From the NCBI GenBank assembly GCA_004835665.1, contig RBKR01000002.1:2108001-2172000 (forward strand): a stretch of DNA of 64,000 bases. The letters are read 5' to 3'. The translations under genes and the position numbers were made by a program. A model generated the notes under the pieces. It searched no databases, was not told the DNA's origin, and saw only the letters and a program-made list of their open reading frames with translations. Origin of the DNA: Phoma sp. XZ068 (Eukaryota; Ascomycota; Dothideomycetes; Pleosporales; Didymellaceae). Shown piece by piece: positions 56,899 to 64,000 of the stretch (the stretch's first letter is position 1; each line of letters opens with the position of its first letter).

Positions 56899-57492
56899 AT
56901 GTCATCCAAAGACCAAACCTCCACGCCCCAGAGCTACCTCGACCAAGCCACCGGCGCCGTGCAAAGCGCCATCGGCTCCCTCACCGGCAGCACCGCAGAT
57001 AAGGTACCCCCTCCTTCAAAACCCCACTCTCTCTCTATCACGCATACTTACTAACCCCCACAGGCCCAAGGTGAAAACCGCAAGACCGAAGCCGCCGTCG
57101 AAAAAGACCTCTCCCACGCCACTGCAAAGGCAGGACCCTTCACCACCACCGCCTCAGGCGGCATCGCAAAAGACGACCCCAACCGCACAGCCGGATCATG
57201 GAACCAAAACGTCGGCGCGCTGAAAGAATCCATTGGCGGATTCGTCGGCGCTGAGGGTCTGAAGCAAGAAGGCAGGCGGCAGAACGAGGAGGGCAAAGCG
57301 CAGGAGGCGCAGGGCCAGTTGGCGGATTTGGGGCGCGGGGTGCAGGATCGTGTTGGGGGTGCTGTTGGGGGTGCGGTTGCGGGCGTGCTGGGGAATGAGG
57401 GGCAGAAGGAGGAGGCGCGCAGGCAGCACGATGATGGGAAGGCGAGGCAGAGGGGGGTGGAGGCGGATTTGCAGAAGCAGGCGCCGCAGTAG
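56899..57492 (+). CDS. CsbD-like stress-response protein
   Basis: Exons 56899-57003 and 57064-57492 join over a 60-nt intron (GTACCC donor, CTTACTAAC branch point, CACAG acceptor) to give 177 residues. CsbD-type proteins are small, very hydrophilic and accumulate under general stress in bacteria and fungi; their molecular action is not well known. Seen: the N-terminal SYLDQATGAVQSAIGSLTG, then ESIGGFVGAEGLKQEGRRQNEEGKAQEAQGQ, a typical CsbD repeat, and a second related block AVAGVLGNEGQKEEARRQ. The protein has almost no hydrophobic core and is rich in Gly, Gln, Ala, Glu and Lys, like a LEA protein. Codons are C-ending in exon 1 and almost entirely G-ending at the end of exon 2. A TATA box lies upstream. 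Confidence 0.85.
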
Positions 57493-58132
57493 GAGGGGAG
57501 GGGAGGGGAAGGGAGGTGGTTGTGTGATATACCCTATTTGATATTTTGGAGGATGAATTGATGGATGTTTATACAAGCTTTTGCTCGAGTGTTCCTACGA
57601 GTTTCTTATTGTTCAACACGTCTGCTGTCTTGTATTGTGACCACCCTGCCCTTGTCGCGATTTCAACCGGCGCACTACTGGTGTCTAAAATGAACGGTAC
57701 GCGCGGAGCACGACTTCACGACTCCAAAAGCTTCTAAGAAGCCTCAATCGCAAGTTCATTCGTAAGACAATACAATGTACGTCATGTAAACTCAATGCCA
57801 TGACAACTTCGCACGATGACGTAACCAGACAATCATGTCTTCACAACACCAAATTCACAACAACAGGAACGTCCATGATTAAATCGGTGAAATTAGATCA
57901 TTATCGAATAAATTCGCTGACTAAAGTGCTAACAGACATCCGTCGTGCGCCGACCCTGCATCGTCCAATCAGACGAGCGTTCGCAGGCTACAACGCGACC
58001 TTGCAGCTGTCGATCGCAGCGCCAACGCAGCGCAACATCGCGGCAGGAGAAAAAGGGAATGGGTATCGTGGATAACGTGGGTGATGCGCTTCTCAGTCAT
58101 GAACTGAGACCATGGTTCGCCGGTCCGGTGCA
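57493..58132. other. Convergent intergenic region
   Basis: 640 bases between the convergent stops of the CsbD-like and PMP3 genes. Short frames only; nothing recognised. Confidence 0.5.
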
Positions 58133-58353
58133 CTAAAATTTAAAGATGATGTACAGCGCGTGGATGATGCCCTGGGATGTGTTAGTTGTGGTAGGAGGTG
58201 GGTGACGACGCGACTTACGGGAATGTAACCCAGGATGGTCAACAGAATGTTGATGAAGAAATCGGCGTTGCAGCCGCGCTCGAGGAAGACACCCAGGGGG
58301 GGCAGGAAGAAAGCAAGGATGATCTTGCAGAAGTCGGAGGCGGTAAGAGGCAT
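58133..58353 (-). CDS. pmp3: Plasma membrane proteolipid Pmp3
   Basis: Two exons, 58353-58219 and 58171-58133, joined over a 47-nt intron (GTAAGT donor, ACTAAC branch point, CCCAG acceptor), encode 57 residues, the usual length. Pmp3/RCI2 proteins are two-helix membrane peptides that affect plasma membrane potential and salt tolerance. Seen: helix 1 IILAFFLPPLGVFLE, the conserved GCNADFFINILLTILGYIPG turn and helix 2 ending IIHALYIIFKF. Joining restores the conserved YIPGIIHALY motif, which confirms the splice. Confidence 0.96.
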
Positions 58354-59694
58354 GTTGGCGGTTTAATGTGCTTTGGCAACGGTGTGGTGGTGTTGATTGT
58401 AGAAGTGTGGCGTGAGAGGCTGATGGAGTGAAGTAATGTCTTGCAAACAAAGACGCAGCCGTCAGCTTATGTATGGCAGGAATGCAGCGGGAGTGACGGA
58501 AAGTGTCATGCTGAACAATGACGTAGCAGCGGCGCGCAACATCCCTGCTCTCCCAATTAGGTCGGCTGCCGCCACAACTTGCCCCAAATCAATCTCGATT
58601 CCAGACCCCATGCCGACCCTGCTGGCCAAGTTTTTCACCGCTGAAGCCACGCTGCCCAGCGCCCAGGCCGTGCGGTGGAGGCGGCGTGCGTCACACGCAA
58701 GAGTTGACGGACAGCGAGAGGCTGAGATGCGTATTGAGTGCGCTGCGACGGCACTCGGCAGCGTTTGGAAGTCTCTGCGCCACACTAACGCCACAGATCC
58801 ACGCGTCGGCAGCTTTGCATCATCGCAAACGGCTGTTGATGTCAAGCCGTCGTGGCAGGTTTTGGTACAGCACTGTTGTTCGACAACGCATGTGGCTTAG
58901 GTCGTACCTGCGGCTGGGCTTGCCGTGCTACCCGTTGTGTAGCGCGAGGTCTGCAAAGCAAATCTTGAGTTTTGAACACTCGCATGACTTCAACGTAATT
59001 TGCTTGTCAATTCAACATACAGTCAAGCTTTCTTCCCTGGCGCTCTGCCGTCTCGGGATTATCTGAGCTAGCCACACCCTCCCGAAGCAGTGTGGCGCTA
59101 ATTGATCACCATGCGTTGATGTGACGTACATACGAAGAAGCTCGTTTCTCATGAGTGGTAGCTTAAGCAGGAACAAAATCACCTTGTTTAGAGCAACATG
59201 CCACAGCATCCACAACATAATAGATTTCAAAAAAGCAAAAACCCGACACCCACCACTTTAAGAATCGAGTTTTTTGGTATTATCTTACGGACACTATGTT
59301 GTTTGTGCCTCGATGAAGCTCTGTTGACATTGGCTTTACTGGATGTCCTGGTTTGTGTATGCAGTTGTTATTCTAACCCCAGACTGAATACCCAGCATCA
59401 AATGAAGTAAGATTTTATAGGTCATTGGAGACAGAAATGAGGCCAATTCACAACACTGCACCAGGCGGGAATACCATCCATCTACCAGATATCCTAATAT
59501 CCTCAGTCATGCTTTTATCCAGACCGTCCAACCCCATAGCATCATGCAGGCACCTCAGCAGACTCAGCGTCCTCAGCGTTCCTCGATCTTACGCCAACAC
59601 GCTTATATATCCCCCGTATTATCTTCCTAGCATACGTATAAACCATAAACTCCACCCTCCCCAACTCCCTCTCAAACCGCACATAAACCCCCTA
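58354..59694. other. Intergenic, no gene recognised
   Basis: 1.34 kb with frames up to 154 codons (58436-58900) that lack any recognisable motif and overlap open frames on the other strand. I see no tRNA or repeat. Confidence 0.45.
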
Positions 59695-59928
59695 TCACCC
59701 CTCCCTCCTCTCCTTTGCCTTAAACGACCCAATCCACACCCCATACATCCACACCTCAACCCAAAACAACCACACCAAACCCACAACCGCACACCCAACA
59801 TACAACACCACAAACGCAACCAGCAGATCCCTTGCCAGAGGCGTGAATGCGTGCGGTGGTCGCGCTATCTGTGCGATGAAACACAGGAGGCAGATTATTC
59901 CTGCGGTGGCGGGCAGGGGGAGGAGCAT
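59695..59928 (-). CDS. Small two-helix membrane protein, 5' end uncertain
   Basis: Unrecognised. From the ATG at 59928 the frame encodes 77 residues with two hydrophobic helices, LPATAGIICLLCFIAQI and LLVAFVVLYVGCAVVGLVWLFWV, then a basic end. Codon use is typical of coding sequence here, C-ending first and G-ending last. The coding probably begins further upstream: the same frame continues through GPTTQGGIAPI, and an in-phase intron with GTCAGT donor (near 60072) and GCTAACCATCACCACCCAG acceptor would link it to the frame ending HTHIAVKY. I cannot fix the true start. Confidence 0.45.
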   Translation of the reverse strand: MLLPLPATAGIICLLCFIAQIARPPHAFTPLARDLLVAFVVLYVGCAVVGLVWLFWVEVWMYGVWIGSFKAKERREG

Positions 59929-60309
59929 GATGGGGGCGATGCCGCCTTGGGTTGTTGGGCCATGGTTTAGGCGGCGGGGGTGGGAGGATGGGGGGATGGG
60001 GGGATGGGGGGAGGGGTCTGGGTGGTGATGGTTAGCCTGGATGAGGTTATGATGGGGGAGGGCGACTGACCGTATTTGACAGCTATGTGTGTGTGAGGGG
60101 GAAGGGCTTCAGCGGTGGTGTGGGATTCGTTGGGGGTGAGGGGTTTGGAGAGGGGATGGAGAGTGAGTGGACGGCAGTATGAGAGGTGAAGAGCATCGTC
60201 CTTGTCGGGGGTCTGAGGTGGCAAGCGATGGAACAACGCTCCTCTGATAGGAGTGGTTGACGAAAGCCTGGACGTCTTGATGATGAGGTAGTGCGGAGTG
60301 TCTTGCATG

Positions 60310-61201
60310 CTGCGACTAGATGGCTGGTCTTGGTGATGGTCACATTGAGCTTCAAGCAGAGTGACATCGTACACGCAATCTGACAAGCCCGACAAAAGGA
60401 AGCGCGACTGCTCAGAGATACTGACACCATGTTCGTGCAAGCAGAGCACCTGCACACTCCCCGCTGCCCCAGGCCCAAGTTGCAAGTCCAACCATTCGAG
60501 AGACACCTTCATCATGGGAGTCAGGGATAACTCGCTCTTGCTGAGCTCAACGGGGATCCACCGGTTGTTACCAGCAGCATCAATCTTGCTATCTCGCCAA
60601 TCGGGCCCGTATTCCAGAACAGCGAAACCGGTAAGAAGTCGAAGCTCAGAATCATGGCTCTCAAGCGCTCTTCGCGCGTCGGTATGCTCATGATGCTGTC
60701 GGCATTGAAGTCGAGCAGATTCGCAATGATGACATGCAGGTCCGCTGGCATCGTAGTCGAGCGGTGCGCCAGTTCGTTCTACGTGTCGACCAGCTGCTTC
60801 AAACGGTTCTCCTCGCCAAGCTCCGTTGTGAAATGGTCCCGCTCGTTGAGGCCGTTTTGGCCGCGTTTCGAAAGGCCATTGACGGCTGGGAGTGTGTGAA
60901 TCCTACCTGCAGCGTGGCTTGGGCGAAGGTATTCGAGGTTTGACAAGGGCCTGCCGGTGCCTCGATGAGCAGTTGGACGCGGCGGATCTCTACGGTATCT
61001 ACTTTTCCAGTCTGCATGTAACGTGTCCCACAAGATGTTGTACAGCTCTGTGTACACATCCCAATGTTCTTCGTCGGTTGGGAAGCTCACGGCCAGCGCC
61101 TTGGTTGTCCTTCCTGGCCCTGGCCCATGGAGACACCACTCGTGCAATGGATCGATAGCACAGTCCTGAAATTGGACGCACTCCCGGTAGCGCCGGGATG
61201 C
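60310..61201 (-). pseudogene. Relic of a HET-family (heterokaryon incompatibility) gene, 3' part
   Basis: Minus-strand coding remains without the N-terminal HET domain. Starting near 61201, ALAVSFPTDEEHWDVYTELY is followed by frame changes; ERDHFTTELGEENRLKQLV then meets a TAG at 60781-60779, and the same frame continues NELAHRSTTMPADLHVIIANLLDFNAD, TREERLRAM and LPVSLFWNTGP. That order (RTT, a leucine-rich segment, EERL, then ...NTGP) is characteristic of the C-terminal region of many fungal HET proteins. Next the frame must shift again to read NNRWIPVELSKSELSLTP, another expected element (the W-x-P segment). At least one frameshift and one nonsense codon therefore break it, and the upstream DNA is CNOT11, so the 5' half is gone. 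A heavily spliced real gene is less likely. Confidence 0.5.
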
Positions 61202-61460
61202 CTATGGAAGCCATGTTAGTCGGCTCTAGTGCTGCTAGGTCCCGCGTTTAGGCCGACGCCGTGTGTCACGATGCTTGGCGGCGTCGATGGCATTCTACGC
61301 AGCTTCCAATCGCCGCAAGCTCCACTCGACCGTGACACCTCGTCTCTGCGCGCGCCCACCTGCACCTTCCCGCTCACATGGCTTCCCCGAAGCCGGGCAC
61401 ACCACACGTACGCAGGGACCGCCGCGAGAGTCGAAAGCCGCGCCACCGCACCCGCGAACC

Positions 61461-62645
61461 ATGAGCCTCACATCGGCGCTCGCGCGCATCGAGCTCGAGT
61501 ACCTGGGCAGCGTCGTGCGCCGGTGCGCGGATGTCGTCAAGGATGTCGACCACATCTCCACGCTGCAGGAGGACGGCATTGGGGGCGCCTTTGAAAAGAG
61601 CCTGCGCGTCAAGGGCATGATCGATGCGCTGGAGGTGCTCGCACAGCACATGCCGAGCTGGAACACGCTGGCCGCCCTTGTTAGCAGCGAGTACAGGCTG
61701 TGGGTGCTGAATGCCGAGACGCCTCTCCGCCACAACCCTTTCCTGTCTCATTGGGTGGAGGCTATCCAGAGGCTCGAGGTGGCCTCGCAGTCGCAGGTCG
61801 CCCCGGCCTCACCAGACGGTGTATCAGCCGCAGACATCGCAGCGACGCGGCTTGAGATGGTCAAACGCTTGCTAAGCCAACACACGGACGCCCTCGCGAG
61901 TGCAACGCCGCAGCAGCTCTACGACACGCGATATCCAGGCACCCCCTTTGACGTACAGCCCTACATACGCATGCTGGAGGAGGAGGACATCTACGACCCC
62001 TCGTCCACGTCGATAGCCTCCGTCAACGCCCTGCTGAACATCGCCCGCCAGGAGTCTGCCGACGACTCCAGTCCTGCGTCTCGACAACCCAACAACACAT
62101 CTCAGACGCCCACATTGGAAGAATGGGCGCACCCCCGAAAACTCACCTTTCTCGCCTTCAAAGACGATCTTGTGGCCCGGCTGGGGCCTCACCCCGATCA
62201 AGCTTTCTACGCTCTCACACACCTCCCCATCGCACTCCCCGCACTCGAACTCCTCACCAATCTCATCACAAACCACACGCTCGATATCCACCACATCGAC
62301 TCTAAGCAAGTCGTCTTATCCTTTGTCCAGCACGCCCTGCGTCTAGTCGAATACATGGGGCAGCCACCAAGCACCGACAACCAGCCCCCTTACCAGACAC
62401 CCATCGGCATCGAGCCCGAGGCCGACCATGGTCGCGAGGCCCAGGGCAGGGCTATCCGGCTGCTGTTGCTATTCGTGAAGAACCTGATACGCAAGGGGCT
62501 GGTTGACATCGACCCGCAGGGCGAAACTACCTTGTACTACGAGATCCAGGAGATATGCGTGCGGTACATGTGGATGAAGGAGGTCAGGGAATTTAGGATG
62601 TGGATTCGAGAGGGGGAGACTACCGAGGAGGGCGAGGATGAGTGA
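61461..62645 (+). CDS. CCR4-NOT complex subunit 11 homologue (CNOT11)
   Basis: Single-exon gene of 394 residues. CNOT11 is a docking subunit of the CCR4-NOT deadenylase in animals; homologues occur in filamentous fungi but not in budding yeast. The C-terminal DUF2363-type motif is clear: RAIRLLLLFVKNLIRKGLVDI, then YYEIQEICVRYMWMKEVREFR, corresponding to the human LFCVFLQSLIRNK...FCIEFSRIREA pattern. Earlier parts are helical repeats with AIQRLE and ATRLEMVKRLLSQHTDAL, and EEWAHPRKLTFLAFKDDLVARLG. Residues 85-125 of the C-terminal half are P/T/Q-rich linkers. The frame is open upstream to 61263, but MSLTSALARIELEYLGSVV at 61461 (ACCATGA) is the best start. Confidence 0.8.
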   Translation: MSLTSALARIELEYLGSVVRRCADVVKDVDHISTLQEDGIGGAFEKSLRVKGMIDALEVLAQHMPSWNTLAALVSSEYRLWVLNAETPLRHNPFLSHWVEAIQRLEVASQSQVAPASPDGVSAADIAATRLEMVKRLLSQHTDALASATPQQLYDTRYPGTPFDVQPYIRMLEEEDIYDPSSTSIASVNALLNIARQESADDSSPASRQPNNTSQTPTLEEWAHPRKLTFLAFKDDLVARLGPHPDQAFYALTHLPIALPALELLTNLITNHTLDIHHIDSKQVVLSFVQHALRLVEYMGQPPSTDNQPPYQTPIGIEPEADHGREAQGRAIRLLLLFVKNLIRKGLVDIDPQGETTLYYEIQEICVRYMWMKEVREFRMWIREGETTEEGEDE

Positions 62646-62823
62646 GTGAGCTGTATTAGTACTGCAGCGAAGGTGTATGTCGGGACTTTATTGCTATGGT
62701 GGATTGAAGGAAGTGGTTCTATTGGTAGACCTCCGGAATTTAAGGATCCCCAATCACCATTTAACGCCTTATCAAGTGTAATCATTGCACATCAGCCACT
62801 CAGCGCTGACTGCGTGATCATGA
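62646..62823. other. Short convergent spacer
   Basis: The 178 bases between the CNOT11 stop and the HET-family stop. No gene. Confidence 0.5.
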
Positions 62824-63996
62824 TTAAATGATACGAACAACACTCTTCCCACCCTCTTCAACATCCCCACACTGGAAGATCTGACCCATCCCAACTCGTC
62901 GAAATGTACCCTCTGCTTCTGCTTCTTCGAGGAGGAGTACTACGTATGTTTCTTTGAAGGGCTCTCTTTGGAGGACTGAGGGGTCGGAGGATTTGGTTGT
63001 TTTTTGGCTCGTGAGGAGGGCGTGGAGGGTTTTATGCTGAGGCTCTGTATTACTTTCCCTCGCCTGTGGCTCCGGACTACCGTCCGTCGCCACCTCATCC
63101 ATCGCAGCAGTCCCAAACCAGCAGTGATCCTCACTGCGAACATTGTCGTACTTATGCATGAGCGGATTTGCTCCCGCGTCGGTAATCCTTTGATACATCT
63201 TGACCCACTGCTCGTAGTCCCATTGCCCGCCAGTCCCCAAGTCGCCGAGCTTGACTCTAATCATTCGACCGCTGACGGTAAGAACGCCATCATCACTGAT
63301 GTCCATCACTTCGAGGGCGCTTCCTGTAGTGAAACCGCCTTCGACTGGTTTGCTTCCTTGGGTGCCGTAATATATTCGACCGTCCATGCTTGCCCAGCTC
63401 CAGCTCGGTGCCCGTCCTGCTACTCTACCTCTTCGTTCATCTACCTGGTCGTAGGGAGCTGTTCGCCATACCAGTCCTAGATCGAGCTGCGTCTTCCACA
63501 TGCCGTAATAGTATTTATCCAGCGTCAGTGCGGACACATACCGAGCGAGTCCTTCCAACGCAGGAAGTCTGTCCGATTCGAACGTCAATTTGCGTTGTGT
63601 GTAATCTTCCACCACCCTCGCCCAGCTATGATTCACCAGCCCAGCTACCATGATGTTGAGTGTCGGCTGGTGTCGCCCATCAAACGCAATCAGCGTCCAG
63701 TACAGCGTCTGGAAGTAGAGATTATCAGGCCCGTTTTTCTGGCCTGGTCGTCGCGTCTCGAATTCAAACCCAGTCTTGCACTCGAACGACACCTGGTCCT
63801 CGGCGAAGTGCAGCGTACGCCGCGCCAACTGCTTCTCCTGCAGTGTCCAGGCGCGTGAGGCCAGCACCGATTTGCGAACGTGATCATCCCAGCTCTTCGT
63901 CCTGTCGTGCACTATCCACTCACCGGTAGGGTTCCCAGGTGCCTCTGACCTATATGTCAGCACGACCTTTGACTGGGGCGGTTTCCGAAGATTCAA
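62824..63996 (-). CDS. HET-family protein, C-terminal part (runs off the right edge)
   Basis: Minus-strand gene truncated by the window end, so its N-terminal HET domain core and start are outside. In the visible 390 residues: SRAWTLQEKQLARRTLHF, the conserved end of the HET domain (W-x-x-QE...R), then WARVVEDYTQRKLTFESDRLPALEGLARYV, LGLVWRTAPY and RAPSWSWASMDGRI, all typical of the HET family downstream region. The protein ends with a variable, charged tail. HET proteins mediate non-self recognition and cell death after hyphal fusion, and they are numerous in Pezizomycotina. The 5' limit of the coding part at 63996 is the window edge, not a start. Confidence 0.9.
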   Translation of the reverse strand: MNLRKPPQSKVVLTYRSEAPGNPTGEWIVHDRTKSWDDHVRKSVLASRAWTLQEKQLARRTLHFAEDQVSFECKTGFEFETRRPGQKNGPDNLYFQTLYWTLIAFDGRHQPTLNIMVAGLVNHSWARVVEDYTQRKLTFESDRLPALEGLARYVSALTLDKYYYGMWKTQLDLGLVWRTAPYDQVDERRGRVAGRAPSWSWASMDGRIYYGTQGSKPVEGGFTTGSALEVMDISDDGVLTVSGRMIRVKLGDLGTGGQWDYEQWVKMYQRITDAGANPLMHKYDNVRSEDHCWFGTAAMDEVATDGSPEPQARESNTEPQHKTLHALLTSQKTTKSSDPSVLQREPFKETYVVLLLEEAEAEGTFRRVGMGQIFQCGDVEEGGKSVVRII

Positions 63997-64000
63997 ACAC

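Noticed and set aside
58436..58900. 154-codon frame downstream of PMP3 as a gene
   Set aside because: Open frames on both strands, no motif, no convincing codon bias or splice context.
4942..60781. TAG reassigned to glutamine, suggested by three ORFs that read on past a TAG
   Set aside because: TAG ends conserved proteins at their correct length elsewhere in the window (PMP3 at 57 residues, SSO1, YLF2, CSC1), so TAG is a normal stop here.
60745..60782. A 38-nt GTAG...CCAG intron in the HET-like region, leading to a cysteine/histidine-rich frame (CHHCESARLQC)
   Set aside because: The frame that continues past the TAG has coding-like codon use and HET-family motifs, whereas the Cys/His frame has low third-position GC. 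The zinc-finger-like sequence is probably accidental.

Overview
The window is nuclear DNA from a filamentous ascomycete (Pezizomycotina; I favour Dothideomycetes, but the class is an inference). The evidence is dense genes with 44-60 nt GT..AG introns and CTAAC/CTGAC branch points, a trifunctional trpC-type tryptophan gene, a GH72/GPI cell-wall enzyme, HET-family sequence and an intron-containing tRNA-Pro. Exon joins below were made by hand from splice signals and reading phase; no search was run.

Layout. 1-8.7 kb: epoxide-hydrolase-like enzyme, Rossmann-fold protein, an unrecognised Q/P-rich coiled-coil gene with an in-frame TAG, and a membrane-anchored unknown. 8.7-15.0 kb: CSC1/OSCA-type channel, Fta4 kinetochore subunit, an unknown gene split by another in-frame TAG. 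15.2-20.4 kb: coiled-coil protein, phosphomannose isomerase, and divergently the SAGA subunit Sgf29. 20.9-30 kb: endonuclease III, a four-TM unknown, a BRCT protein and trpC. 29.9-35.5 kb: nucleoporin Nup192. 37.5-43.2 kb: plasma-membrane syntaxin Sso1, GH72 glucanosyltransferase, Ylf2-type GTPase. 43.2-44.9 kb: degenerate copies of the GTPase gene tail, then an AT-rich block and a tRNA-Pro(AGG). 45.2-52.6 kb: Pex24-family peroxin and a divergent Pom1-type DYRK kinase. 53.9-58.4 kb: indoleamine 2,3-dioxygenase, CsbD-like stress protein, PMP3. 59.7-64 kb: small membrane protein, broken HET-family relic, CNOT11, and the 3' part of a HET-family gene running off the right edge.

There is no gene cluster with a single function. 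Most genes are conserved housekeeping ones: splicing-rich but ordinary cell wall, secretion, chromatin, DNA repair and amino-acid genes. trpC (making tryptophan) and IDO (consuming it toward NAD) lie 25 kb apart and I see no sign of co-regulation. The more variable material is at 43.2-44.9 kb and beyond 59.7 kb.

The points most worth checking are: the tail of the Ylf2-type GTPase gene repeated three times downstream; three ORFs each interrupted by one TAG in continuous frame; a possible frame-shifting cassette exon in SGF29; stop-free in-frame introns in SSO1 and POM1 that a naive ORF reading would translate; and a consistent switch from C-ending to G-ending codons along genes. I did not find an obviously new multi-gene system.
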